DNA of 64,000 nt from Jannaschia maritima. GTDB lineage: Bacteria > Pseudomonadota > Alphaproteobacteria > Rhodobacterales > Rhodobacteraceae. Made by a program: the position numbers and the translations under genes. The stretch spans positions 1-64,000 of the forward strand of contig NZ_JARGZA010000014.1 of the NCBI RefSeq assembly GCF_030973515.1. The letters run 5' to 3'. Of this stretch, positions 51,094 to 59,936 are shown piece after piece. The notes beneath the pieces are model-generated. The model was not told the origin of the DNA and did not search any database. It was given only the letters and a program-made list of their open reading frames with translations. Positions within the stretch are counted from its first letter, which is position 1, and each line of letters opens with the position of its first letter.

Positions 51094-53610
51094 CTAGTTC
51101 AGCACGACACCTTCGGCAACCCGAACCACGAACGACACTGGATTGCCTTGCGCATCCGTCGCGCCTTCGAACGCCGCACCGATCTCCAGCTTGATATCGC
51201 GGGAACGGTTATCGGGGATGGTCGCCTTTCCTATGTCTGCACGAATGCTGATCGGAAGCTTCTTGAACAGCTCCTTCAGATCGAGCGTCCCGCCGAGGCT
51301 CCAACTGACGCTGTCGTTGTTCTTCGTCGCGACTAGCGCGACCTCAACGGAGCCCCCGCTGCCCGGCAGAGCCTGCTCGCCGCCGATCGAGCCGCCGAAC
51401 GATGTAAGGGTTTGCTCCCTTATGGGGACTTCAGCGCTTTGGTTGCCCTCGACCTCGAAGGTCGCAATCACGGAGTCCTCGACGAACCGGGCGTACCGGC
51501 CATCGGTTTCTCCGATCGCGTTGATGACGATGTACCCGATCGGATTGTCGTCGCCCTCGTTGAGATAGACAGGAACGCGCACCTGGATGCGTTGGTGGAC
51601 GATGGGGAACGCGTAGTCCGAGATCTGCTGAACCGGCTCCCCGAGGTATGTCACCACTTCCGAGACCTTCGTATCGCGGGACTTGAGATTTTCCAGGGCG
51701 AACACCGTCACGGGGTTCTGCTGCTCGATCGGCTGAAGGGGGACGGCTGCGCCGTTGCGGACGACGACCGGCTCCGTGAATGTCAGCCGCCAGCCGATGT
51801 TTTGCGCGACCTGCGTAACCTCCTCCAGCTTCGCCGTTCCCATCTCGCCGCTCGCAGTGCGGAACTGGAAGGTCTCGCCCAGCCGGTCTTCGTAGAGTTC
51901 GGCGGTGACTTGATCCACGACTACCTCGATCGCGTTCTCCGTGTCGTCTCGCACGTTCGCCTTCGGTATGATGACAGGGGTAAAGTCATTGACGTCCGGC
52001 AAGCCTTGGACGGTGGGGGTATTCGGTTCCGGTCGGCCGCTTCTCGACAGGAACGGCTTCCCGGCACCTTGGGAGAAGTTGTACGCGATATGCTCCAGCA
52101 GGCTGCGGGTGAGTTGCCCCGACACGCGCGCGCGGATGATGTTCTCGTCCCTTTGCGTCTCGAGGGTCTCGAGGGTCCCCTGGAGGCTGCGATATTGCGC
52201 GATCGCGTCCGCGACCTCGGAGGTGAGCCCACCCACGCTGCCACTTTCGAGGAGCGCCTGGATCTGCTCTACGTCTATCTCGTCGCCCGACAATGTGGTC
52301 TCGATGGCGCTGATGCGCGACCTCTCGACTGTCAGGACCCTCAGTTCGGTTCTGTTCCGCGTCGCCTCGTTCTCCAGGTTGAGGAAGTCCAGCTCGGCGC
52401 GGATCAGAGCTTCGTTGCCGAGATCTTCTGCCAGGAGCGTGCCGAGGCGGTCGACGGCGTCGGTGAAGCGCGCCTCGATCGGCGCGAGGTCGGGCTGTAG
52501 CGTGTCCTCGATGTACTCCTGGTAGTAAAGGTCTGCGAGGAAGGGATCGTCCGACTGGAACTCCTCCGGAAGGGTGTCCTTCGGGACAACGCCTTCGAAG
52601 TTGTTCGGCTTCTCCACGATGCCGAGCCGTATCGCTAGGTTCTTCGCCGAGCCTGCCTCGTAGATGCGTTCGATCTCCTCCTCGTTTAGCCCACGGAGCG
52701 ACAGGATCTCACGAAAGCTGCGGAAGCCGTCCGCTTTCCAGACCGCATAGGCCGCGTCGGCGATCTCGACGTACTGGTTGGCGACCTGAAGGGCATTCGA
52801 GCGTTCCCGCAGCGTGAGTCTGTCTCGCACCGCGGCGATGGCCTTTCGCTGTTCGTCGAGTCGATCCGGGTCACGCCGGACCAGTTCCTCGGAGCCCGCG
52901 ATCCGTTCGTCCAGTTGCTCCGCTTGGTTCCTCGCGTCGGCGAAGGAGGCTTGGATCACCTGGCGACTGGCCGAGAGGTCCTCGCGTGTACTGTCGATGC
53001 GCGCATCGAGGTCGGGGTCGACCAGGCGGAAGATCGGATCCCCCTTCTCGACGATCGCGTTCTGCTTGACGAGCGGTTCGTAGTATTGGCGTGGGTTGTC
53101 CACCGGAGGAAGCTGGACCGGCACAACGGCGGCGTTCACACCGGACTGAAGGCGGACGACGGAGATGCCGAGCGATCCGGTGTTATGGTCGAACGGATCG
53201 AGGAACACGTTGCCATTCGCGTCTTTTAGATAGAAGACGCCATCACCGACTTCTTCGACATCCCCACGGACGCCGATTGGGGAGGACTGCGCGGGCCGCG
53301 CCCCCGACCGCCCCCGGACCTGCGCGATCTCCACATAGGAAGTAGGTTCGCCCCATCCTTCGACTGGAGTGCCGTTCAGAACGGCAGTGTTCCGCGCGAG
53401 GATGTCCGAGACGTCGTACGGGTTGCGCGACGCAGACGCGTTAGCCTCCGGGTCGACGGTATAGCCATTCGCGATCTGATACGAGGTCACCGTCCCGGCG
53501 GTTGTCGTGAGAGAAGTGGTTGTCGTGCGAGCTTCGTCTTCCGTGATGGGGCGGCTCGAATCCTCCCCTGTAGACGGAATGGAACCAATGAGGGTGGGGA
53601 GCTGTGTCAT
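51094..53610 (-). CDS. Membrane-fusion-adaptor-like protein 2, no signal peptide (candidate T3SS substrate)
   Basis: The 838-residue protein has the same layout as the protein at 21001-23373. A Thr/Ser-rich N-terminus is followed by a lipoyl half-motif (LVKQNAIVEKGDPIFRLVDP, 180-199), a very long helical hairpin (about 200-495), the second half (ENIIRARVSGQL, 489-500), then beta-barrel-like and extra beta-rich C-terminal parts ending SFVVRVAEGVVLN. No signal peptide or membrane helix is seen, unlike HlyD or MacA. The frame is open further upstream, but the ATG at 53610 has GAGG 8 bp before it and a copy of the shared element 42 bp before it. It marks the right end of the T3SS island. Confidence 0.65.
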   Translation of the reverse strand: MTQLPTLIGSIPSTGEDSSRPITEDEARTTTTSLTTTAGTVTSYQIANGYTVDPEANASASRNPYDVSDILARNTAVLNGTPVEGWGEPTSYVEIAQVRGRSGARPAQSSPIGVRGDVEEVGDGVFYLKDANGNVFLDPFDHNTGSLGISVVRLQSGVNAAVVPVQLPPVDNPRQYYEPLVKQNAIVEKGDPIFRLVDPDLDARIDSTREDLSASRQVIQASFADARNQAEQLDERIAGSEELVRRDPDRLDEQRKAIAAVRDRLTLRERSNALQVANQYVEIADAAYAVWKADGFRSFREILSLRGLNEEEIERIYEAGSAKNLAIRLGIVEKPNNFEGVVPKDTLPEEFQSDDPFLADLYYQEYIEDTLQPDLAPIEARFTDAVDRLGTLLAEDLGNEALIRAELDFLNLENEATRNRTELRVLTVERSRISAIETTLSGDEIDVEQIQALLESGSVGGLTSEVADAIAQYRSLQGTLETLETQRDENIIRARVSGQLTRSLLEHIAYNFSQGAGKPFLSRSGRPEPNTPTVQGLPDVNDFTPVIIPKANVRDDTENAIEVVVDQVTAELYEDRLGETFQFRTASGEMGTAKLEEVTQVAQNIGWRLTFTEPVVVRNGAAVPLQPIEQQNPVTVFALENLKSRDTKVSEVVTYLGEPVQQISDYAFPIVHQRIQVRVPVYLNEGDDNPIGYIVINAIGETDGRYARFVEDSVIATFEVEGNQSAEVPIREQTLTSFGGSIGGEQALPGSGGSVEVALVATKNNDSVSWSLGGTLDLKELFKKLPISIRADIGKATIPDNRSRDIKLEIGAAFEGATDAQGNPVSFVVRVAEGVVLN

Positions 53611-53652
53611 CTGGGGGTCCTCGATCTGCGCCGCCTCGGTCTTGTCCCGGCA

Positions 53653-53670
53653 TCTTTCGGCTGCCTTACC
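53653..53670 (-). promoter_or_regulatory. Shared island element, upstream of adaptor-like gene 2
   Basis: On the minus strand GGTAAGGCAGCCGAAAGA differs from the site at 20942-20959 at two of 18 positions. It lies 42 bp before the ATG at 53610. Confidence 0.55.
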
Positions 53671-54679
53671 GGCGTCGTCGGGATCGATGCTGGAGGACCC
53701 GTGCTGCGATGCTCGGTCCGGCATGCGCGGCCTGGGTTCGTCAGGACGAAGACGAGCGACGCGTTCTTGATCGGAACCTCGGGAGATCGCGTGCCTCGTT
53801 GACGGGACGCCGTGCGCGTAGATCATCCGCCCCCGGGCTCGTCTTGGGGGCTTTCTCGTTCCCGACTTCCCTCGCCGCCCGAGCCTGCCCTGCCGCCCTG
53901 CCGAACCCCGTACCTCGCCACATCGATCCTGTCGAACGGCCCCTCGGTCCTTGCGCCCGACATGGTCCCACCCGCCCGGGCGGAGACCGAGGAGCGGCGG
54001 CTGCACTATGACGCCCGCCCCGGGGGGCGACCCGCCCTGAGCGCCGTCATAGGACTGCCTGCTTGCGGCGCAGGGTTCCCCGGTCCGTGTCGACATGAGC
54101 GACCGACCAATGATGCCGTTGGGGAACGCGGGCGTCGGAGCGATGCGGCAGAGCCTCGCCGCTCTCTCGGTCGGCACAGGCGAGCCCGCAACGGCCCCCA
54201 TGGGGCCTCGCCTGCGCATCGGCAATGGCAGACTCAACGGCCCGGAGATCTGCCCGAGACATGGGACTACGGAAAGATCAAACGAATAGCGGAACCTGCC
54301 TAACGGGTGCGGGAGAACGGAAGGTCGACGATCATCGTCGTCCTTCCGGGTACGGAGCGGATATGGTGGCGATCCAGTCCCGAAGTATGGCGGCTGATCG
54401 ACGAGTATGATGCCGGCCTACTCGGCAAGATTACGTGCAGGCCGAATGGAACGATGGACCGTGAACAAAGCAAGATCATGGCACGAAGCCACAGAGTGGA
54501 GGACCACACTTCAGCTAACTCGTTGTTAACGTTGAACCTGAATACACAAAGTCGGTGGCACGTCATACACCTCCCTCCATCCCTCGCCCACATCCTACCG
54601 ACCGCGGTCCCGTGGGCCCGTTAACGTAGCGTCCATTCCGGCCGTGTACGGCGGCGGCTGCGCCCGCTACGGAACGACC
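53671..54679. other. About 1 kb without a convincing gene, right border of the island
   Basis: No frame here has a good start, ribosome site and coding character. The best is a 105-codon plus-strand frame at 54307-54624 with a GTG start (STIIVVLPGTERIWWRSSPE), of lower GC than its surroundings, which may be a gene fragment. GC content rises sharply after about 54560, which places the island border there. No direct repeat of the tRNA-Lys 3' end was seen. Confidence 0.4.
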
Positions 54680-55015
54680 ATGCCCGCCCCGACGCCCGAT
54701 CCATCGACCACCGCGCCCGCCGATGCCGCCTCGCCCCGCCCCCGCGGCACCGATGCGGCCTGCGTGACCGCGGCGTTCGGGAAGGGGCCGTCCGCGGTGG
54801 TGGTCGTGTCCAGCGCGATCGCGCGGCGCGACGGGCTCTGCCGGGCGCGGGCCGCGCTGACGGCGGGCGCGGACGGGATGACCCTGCGCGACCTCATGGC
54901 GACGATGGCGGAGATGGGCCTCGCCCTGCGCGCCGTGCCCGTGGACGGACCAGACGGACCAGGGCCCGTCGCCGGACGCCCCGCCGCCCCGCTTCCGGAG
55001 CGCCGTCCGATCTAG
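54680..55015 (+). CDS. Hypothetical protein
   Basis: The 111-residue protein starts at the ATG at 54680 or the GTG at 54644. Its centre is helical (AARAALTAGADGMTLRDLMA-like: RAALTAGADGMTLRDLMATM) and the ends are Pro/Ala-rich. No family is recognised. Its stop overlaps that of the convergent thioesterase gene. Base composition is that of the core genome. Confidence 0.5.
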   Translation: MPAPTPDPSTTAPADAASPRPRGTDAACVTAAFGKGPSAVVVVSSAIARRDGLCRARAALTAGADGMTLRDLMATMAEMGLALRAVPVDGPDGPGPVAGRPAAPLPERRPI

Positions 55016-55563
55016 GGCTCGGACGCGTCCCGCGTCGCCACGGGCGGCCAGGGGCGCAGCGCGTCGGCCTCCGCCCAGGCAGCGACCCAGTCGGGCAGGA
55101 CGGGCGCGGGCGCAGTGCGGCCCAGGGCGGCCAGGACGCGGTCGGTGGGAACGGCGCGCCGGTCCCCCGTCACCGCGGTCCGCAGCACGGCTTGGCACGC
55201 GCATTCGCCGCGGACCCACATCTCCTGCACGATATAAACGAAGCGCGCGTCCCACCCCACGGTGCGGGTGCGCATCTCGATGCGGGCGAAGGCCGTGATG
55301 CGGCGGCGATAGCGGACCGATCCGCCCGCTACGGCCAGGCCCCACCCTTCCCGCCGCAACGTCGTCAACAGGCCGATCCGCGTGCCCGCGGTGAACCGGC
55401 CCAGATCCATCAGGGTCAGGATGCGGCCGTTGTTCATCTCGCCGAAGCCGTCCAGATCCCAGGGCAGGCACAGGTGGCGGGACACGTGGACGTCGGTCAG
55501 GTCCATGGGCGGGTCGCCGCGGTGGCGCAGCAGCTGCCAGGCGAGTCGGACGAACGGGTACAT
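55012..55563 (-). CDS. Thioesterase-family protein (4HBT-like)
   Basis: The 183-residue protein matches the acyl-CoA thioesterase (hotdog fold) group found in related bacteria: MYPFVRLAWQLLRHRG, HLCLPWDLDGFGEMNNGRIL, TLMDLGRFTAG, and VRYRRRITAFARIEMRTRTV. The aspartate in WDLDGFGEMNNG is the usual active-site position. The ATG at 55563 gives the usual N-terminus, and an ATG at 55572 is also possible. The substrate is unknown. Confidence 0.8.
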   Translation of the reverse strand: MYPFVRLAWQLLRHRGDPPMDLTDVHVSRHLCLPWDLDGFGEMNNGRILTLMDLGRFTAGTRIGLLTTLRREGWGLAVAGGSVRYRRRITAFARIEMRTRTVGWDARFVYIVQEMWVRGECACQAVLRTAVTGDRRAVPTDRVLAALGRTAPAPVLPDWVAAWAEADALRPWPPVATRDASEP

Positions 55564-55691
55564 GGCCGGCATGGGTGACGTGCCGGCCCCGCACGTCAAC
55601 CGCGACCCGGCGTCAACTCCGCCCGCGCTTGCCCCCCGCCCCCCGCCTGCCTAGATCGGAGCCGACTCCCGACGCGGAAGGCCCACGCTCC

Positions 55692-55994
55692 ATGTGCTCG
55701 CTGCTGCAGATCGCCTCCACCATCCTGTCGGTGGTCCAGACGATCATCATCGTCCACATCATCATGTCCTGGCTGATCACCTTCGGCGTGCTGAACATGC
55801 GCCAGCCCATCGTGGGCCAGATCTACGACGGCCTCGCCCGCCTGCTGGAGCCGATGTACGGCCCCATCCGGCGCATCCTGCCGCAGACGGGCGGCCTGGA
55901 CCTGGCGCCCTTGGTGGTGATCCTGGGCATCTTCATCCTGCAAACGGTGATCCGCAACAACCTGCCCTCCGCCTGCGGCTTCGGGGCGTTCTGA
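55692..55994 (+). CDS. YggT-family membrane protein
   Basis: The 100-residue protein has two hydrophobic segments and the YggT signature: IIMSWLITFGV, then NMRQPIVGQIYDGLARLLEP and MYGPIRRILPQTGGLDLAPL, then a second helix. The family is linked to membrane and septum functions, but its biochemical role is unclear. The ATG at 55692 fits the family start. Its stop overlaps the next start by one base (TGATG). Confidence 0.9.
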   Translation: MCSLLQIASTILSVVQTIIIVHIIMSWLITFGVLNMRQPIVGQIYDGLARLLEPMYGPIRRILPQTGGLDLAPLVVILGIFILQTVIRNNLPSACGFGAF

Positions 55995-56299
55995 TGATCG
56001 TCGAATACCTCCGCTACACCGTGCCCGCGGACCGGGCGGACGCGTTCGTCGCGGCCTATGCGGCGGCGAGGGACCCGCTTCTGGACTCGGGGTACTGCAC
56101 GGTCTTCGACCTGTGCCGCTGCGTCGAGGATCCGACCCGCTTCATCCTGCGGCTCGAATGGACGAGCGCGGAGGACCACATGAAGCGGTTCCGCGGCAGC
56201 GACGCGTTCCGCCGCTTCTTCGCGCATGTCCGCCCCTTCGTCGACCTCATCGACGAGATGCGGCACTACGATCGGATCATGGTGGCGCGGCCCGGTTGA
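55994..56299 (+). CDS. Antibiotic-biosynthesis-monooxygenase-fold (ABM) protein
   Basis: This 101-residue ferredoxin-like protein has MIVEYLRYTVPADRADAFVA at the start, CTVFDLCRCVEDPTRFILRL in the middle and EWTSAEDHMKRFRGSDAFRR near the end. The spacing matches ABM-domain proteins. These act as small monooxygenases or quinone-linked enzymes, and the substrate is unknown. It is coupled to the YggT gene. Confidence 0.8.
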   Translation: MIVEYLRYTVPADRADAFVAAYAAARDPLLDSGYCTVFDLCRCVEDPTRFILRLEWTSAEDHMKRFRGSDAFRRFFAHVRPFVDLIDEMRHYDRIMVARPG

Positions 56300-56308
56300 G
56301 CCGCGGCG

Positions 56309-56452
56309 TCAGGACTGGTCGACGGCCTTGCCGTGATGGCACCGGTCGTCGCAGCCCTCGGCCACGTGCGACCACGTGCCGGTATGCAGGGCCAGCCCCG
56401 CCAGGATGGTGGCGGCCAGGACCGCCAGCCGGATCTCGTGCGTCATGGTCAT
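56309..56452 (-). CDS. Small exported or membrane protein, 47 residues
   Basis: The short frame starts with ATG at 56452 (or 56446) and reads MTMTHEIRLAVLAATILAGL, then a Cys/His-rich tail (EGCDDRCHHGKAVDQS). It has one hydrophobic helix, so it is membrane-bound or exported, and the C-x-x-x-C-H-H tail could bind metal. Its reading frame has better residue make-up than the overlapping longer frames. It is convergent with the ABM gene. Confidence 0.45.
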   Translation of the reverse strand: MTMTHEIRLAVLAATILAGLALHTGTWSHVAEGCDDRCHHGKAVDQS

Positions 56453-56567
56453 GGCGATGCCCCCGCTCCGAACCGCTCGGTTCACTTTGCGTCACCGATA
56501 CGACGGGCGCAAGTCACGCGCCCGTGACCGGCTTGCCACCACCCCTGCCGTCCCCCAAACCGGCGCC

Positions 56568-57467
56568 ATGACGCAGACCGACCACGCCACCACCCACGAC
56601 GCCCGCCCCGATCCGCGCAACGCCGACATCCTGATCTGGGTGGACGGGGCGCTGGTCCCCCGCCGCGACGCGAAGGTCAGCGTGTACGACAGCGGGTTCC
56701 TCCTGGGCGACGGCGTGTGGGAGGGGCTGCGCCTCTACGGCGGACGCTGGGCCTTCCTCGACGCCCACATGGACCGCCTGGCCGAAGGGGCCGCGGCCCT
56801 CGACATCGCCCTGCCGCCGCGCGCCGACATCCTCGCCGCGCTGGAGGCCACGCGCGACGCGAACGGCATGACGGGCGACGCCCATGCCCGCCTGATGGTC
56901 ACGCGCGGCCGCAAGCGCCTGCCGTTCCAGCATCCCGGCCTGACGGAGACCGGACCCACCCTCGTCATCATCATGGAGCATTCGGTCCCTTCCGCCCCCC
57001 GCCCCGTGCGGCTGGCCACCGTGCCCCACATCCGCGGCCTGCCCATGACGCAGGACCCCAAGCTGAACACCCATTCGAAGCTGAACTGCGTCCTGGCCTG
57101 CATCGCCGCCGAGAAGGCCGGCGCGGACGAGGCCCTTATGCTGGACGTCCATGGCTTCGTGGCCACCACGAACGCCTGCAACTTCTTCCTGGTCAGGCGC
57201 GGCGCGCTGTGGACCAGCACGGGGGATTACTGCTTCAACGGCATCACCCGGGGGGCCGTGATCGGCTTGGCGCGCGCGGACGGCATTCCGGTCCACGAAC
57301 GCAACTTCACCCTCGTCGACTGCTATTCCGCGGAGGAAGCGTTCCTGACCGGCACCTTCGGCGCGCAGACGCCCGTGGGCGCCATCGACGGGCGCGCCCT
57401 GCCCCACGCACCGGGCCCGGTGACGCTGCGGTTGCGGCGGCTCTACAAGGATCTGGTCACGCCATGA
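56568..57467 (+). CDS. Class IV PLP-dependent aminotransferase (branched-chain/D-amino-acid type)
   Basis: The 299-residue protein has the fold-type IV pattern: YDSGFLLGDGVWEGLRLYGG, ARLMVTRGRKRL, the lysine region PKLNTHSKLNCVLACIAAEK (Schiff-base Lys), EALMLDVHGFVATTNACNFF and FNGITRGAVIGLARADGIPV. Branched-chain aminotransferase, D-alanine transaminase and aminodeoxychorismate lyase share these motifs. The E-G-x-x-L-Y form favours a branched-chain or D-amino-acid enzyme. The exact substrate is open. The stop overlaps the next gene by 4 bp. Confidence 0.85.
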   Translation: MTQTDHATTHDARPDPRNADILIWVDGALVPRRDAKVSVYDSGFLLGDGVWEGLRLYGGRWAFLDAHMDRLAEGAAALDIALPPRADILAALEATRDANGMTGDAHARLMVTRGRKRLPFQHPGLTETGPTLVIIMEHSVPSAPRPVRLATVPHIRGLPMTQDPKLNTHSKLNCVLACIAAEKAGADEALMLDVHGFVATTNACNFFLVRRGALWTSTGDYCFNGITRGAVIGLARADGIPVHERNFTLVDCYSAEEAFLTGTFGAQTPVGAIDGRALPHAPGPVTLRLRRLYKDLVTP

Positions 57468-58150
57468 GGGTCGCGGCCTGGTCCGGTCCCCGCAACCTGT
57501 CCACCGCGATGATGTACGCCTTCGCCCAGCGCCCCGGCTGGCGGGTCCTGGACGAGCCGTTCTACGCCGCCTTCCTCCACCGCACCGGCCTGGACCATCC
57601 GATGCGCGACGCGGTGCTGGCGGCGCAGCCGACCGATCCCGCCGCCGTCGCCGCCGCCCTGCGGGACGCCCCCGCCCGGACCTACGCCAAGCTGATGGTG
57701 CACCACATGGACGGCGTGCCGCTCGGCTGGGCCGAAGGCTGGACCCACCTGCACCTGATCCGCCACCCCGCCCGCGTGATCGCGTCCTACGGGGCGAAGC
57801 GGGGCGCGATGACCGAAGGCGATATCGGCTTCGCCGCCCAGGCCGCGCTCTACGACCGCCTGGGGGGCGTCGTCCTGGACACGGCGGACATGGCGCGCGA
57901 CCCCGCCGGCGCGACCGCGGCGCTGTGCGCGGCGCTGGGGTTGGACCCGGACGACGCCATGCTGTCCTGGCCCGCCGGTCCGAAGCCCTATGACGGGGCC
58001 TGGGCGCCGCATTGGTACGACGCGGCCCACCGCTCCACCGGCCTGCGCCCCCGTGCGGACGATCCGTTGCCCCGCGTCGCGGATGCGCGGCTGCTGCGAT
58101 CCGCCCTGCCGTTCTATGACGCGATGCGCGCCCACGCGATCCGCGTCTAG
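57464..58150 (+). CDS. Sulfotransferase-like protein
   Basis: The 228-residue protein begins MRVAAWSGPRNLSTAMMYAF, where SGPRNLSTAMM is a P-loop-like PAPS-binding segment of the sulfotransferase-like family. Later LHLIRHPARVIASY supplies the 3'-phosphate motif. Proteins of this type are often encoded next to aminotransferases, as here. The acceptor is unknown. It starts in the aminotransferase stop (ATGA) and is convergent with the ABC gene, overlapping its stop. Confidence 0.75.
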   Translation: MRVAAWSGPRNLSTAMMYAFAQRPGWRVLDEPFYAAFLHRTGLDHPMRDAVLAAQPTDPAAVAAALRDAPARTYAKLMVHHMDGVPLGWAEGWTHLHLIRHPARVIASYGAKRGAMTEGDIGFAAQAALYDRLGGVVLDTADMARDPAGATAALCAALGLDPDDAMLSWPAGPKPYDGAWAPHWYDAAHRSTGLRPRADDPLPRVADARLLRSALPFYDAMRAHAIRV

Positions 58151-59874
58151 GCCAGCTGCTGCGCCGCCAGCCGGGTGTACAGGCCCCCCGCCGCGACCAG
58201 CTCGGCATGGGTGCCGCGCTCCACGATGCGCCCGGCCTCCATCACCAGGATGCGGTCGGCGTCGCGGACGGTGGACAGGCGGTGGGCGATCACCAGGGTC
58301 GTGCGGTCCCGCGACAGGCGGTTCAGGGCCTCCTGGACCAACGCCTCCGACTGGGTGTCCAGCGCCGACGTCGCCTCGTCCAGCAGCAGGATCGGCGCAT
58401 CGCGCAGAAGCGCGCGCGCGATGGCGATGCGCTGGCGCTGGCCGCCCGACAGGTTGCCCCCCCGCGGCCCCGCGGGGCTGTCCAGCCCGTCCGGCAGGCG
58501 GTCCACGAAATCGCTCACATGCGCGGCGTCCAGCGCCGCCCGCAGCCGGTCCGGGGGCACGTCCCGGCCCAGGGTCACGTTCTCGTGCAGCGTCTCGTCG
58601 AACAGCAGCGTCTCCTGGGTGACGACGGCGAACAGGCCCCGCAGGTCGCCCAGCGCCATGGCGCGGATGTCCGTGCCCCCGATCGTCACCCGCCCCGCAT
58701 CGGGGTCCACCAGCCGGGTGGCCAGGTTGAACACGGTCGTCTTGCCCGCCCCCGACGGCCCCACCAGCGCGGTGGTCGTGCCCTGCGCGGCGGTGAAGTC
58801 GATGCCCCGCAGGACCGCCGTGTCCCCATAGGACAGCGCGACCCCCTCGAAGGCCAGGTCCATGCGCGCGGGCCGCGCGGCAGGGGGCGTGGCGGGCGCC
58901 GTGATGACGGGCACCGTGTCGCGCAGGGCATAGATCCGCTCCAGCGACGCCATCAGCATCTGCCACAGGCCCGACAGCGCGGCCAGGCGGCGCAGGGGCT
59001 GGAAGGTCAGCGTCATGGCGGTGAAGAAGGACATGAACTCGCCCACCGACTTCTCGCCCGACACGATCTGCGGACCGCCATACAGCAGCACGGCGAAGAA
59101 GCCGAAGCCCACCGCCAGGTCCAGCAGCGCGGGCGCGGTCGCGGCCCCCGCCTGCGTGCGGATCGACGCGCGGACCATGCGGTCGGTCGCCTCCTCGAAG
59201 CGGCCCGCCTGGTACGCTTCCATGGCGTTCAGCTTGATGGGCGTGATCCCGTGGAAGATCTCGTCCAGCCGCGTCGTGCGCCGCTCGGCGATGTCGCGCA
59301 GGCGGACCGACTTGCGCTTGATATAGCGCTGCACGATCAGGCTGGGCGCGATCAGCAGGGGCGCCCCCACCCCCGCCACCAGGGTCCAGACCGGATCGAC
59401 GCTGATCGCCACGACCAGCAGCGACACCAGCGCGACCAGGTCCCGCCCCGCCCCCATCAGCAGCACCGTCCAGGCCGACTGAACCTGCCGGACGTCGCCC
59501 TGCACCCGCTCGATCAGCAGCCCCGGGGCGGAGCGCGCGAAATACGCGTTGTCCAGCCCGACCACGTGGCGCAGCAGGTCGGTCTGGAGGCGCCCGGACG
59601 ATTCGAACGCGGCCTTCGACAACAGGATCCGCTGGCCCACCCCCGCCACGGCGCGCAGCGCGAACAGCCCGAAGATGCCCAGGCCCACCAGCACGATCAT
59701 CTCGGAGCGCCGCTCGACGAAGACCAGGTCGAAGAGCGGCTCCAGCATCCAGGCCAGCACGCCGACGGCGGCCCCTTCCAGGGTCATCAGGACCGCGGCC
59801 GCGATCAACAGCGGCCAATAGCGGCGGATATAGTCGCGCCAGAGCCGCGCAAAGGGGTGTCCGGGGTCCGACAT
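58147..59874 (-). CDS. ABC exporter, fused membrane and ATPase domains (MsbA-like)
   Basis: The 575-residue half-transporter has six membrane helices (about 20-300) with the coupling segments SAPGLLIERVQGDVRQVQSA and ERRTTRLDEIFHGITPIKLN. The ATPase domain follows: Walker A VGPSGAGKTTV, Q-loop VVTQETLLFDETLHENV, signature NLSGGQRQRIAIARALLRDA, Walker B ILLLDEATSALD and the switch His in VIAHRLSTV. This is the lipid A/multidrug exporter type. The substrate cannot be fixed, but lipids are likely from the family. It starts with the ATG at 59874. Confidence 0.9.
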   Translation of the reverse strand: MSDPGHPFARLWRDYIRRYWPLLIAAAVLMTLEGAAVGVLAWMLEPLFDLVFVERRSEMIVLVGLGIFGLFALRAVAGVGQRILLSKAAFESSGRLQTDLLRHVVGLDNAYFARSAPGLLIERVQGDVRQVQSAWTVLLMGAGRDLVALVSLLVVAISVDPVWTLVAGVGAPLLIAPSLIVQRYIKRKSVRLRDIAERRTTRLDEIFHGITPIKLNAMEAYQAGRFEEATDRMVRASIRTQAGAATAPALLDLAVGFGFFAVLLYGGPQIVSGEKSVGEFMSFFTAMTLTFQPLRRLAALSGLWQMLMASLERIYALRDTVPVITAPATPPAARPARMDLAFEGVALSYGDTAVLRGIDFTAAQGTTTALVGPSGAGKTTVFNLATRLVDPDAGRVTIGGTDIRAMALGDLRGLFAVVTQETLLFDETLHENVTLGRDVPPDRLRAALDAAHVSDFVDRLPDGLDSPAGPRGGNLSGGQRQRIAIARALLRDAPILLLDEATSALDTQSEALVQEALNRLSRDRTTLVIAHRLSTVRDADRILVMEAGRIVERGTHAELVAAGGLYTRLAAQQLA

Positions 59875-59936
59875 CGCGCCCCGCCCGTAGCCCGGGGGGC
59901 TTTCCCGGACAAGCCGCGTGGGGCAGGCTCCCGCCC

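Noticed and set aside
54307-54624. 105-codon GTG-started frame as a gene
   Set aside because: No ribosome site and no recognised motif. It is listed only as a possible fragment within the gene-poor border.
20205-54640. tRNA-Lys as an integration site with an att direct repeat
   Set aside because: The island starts at the tRNA 3' end, but I found no copy of the tRNA end near 54600 and no integrase gene in the island.
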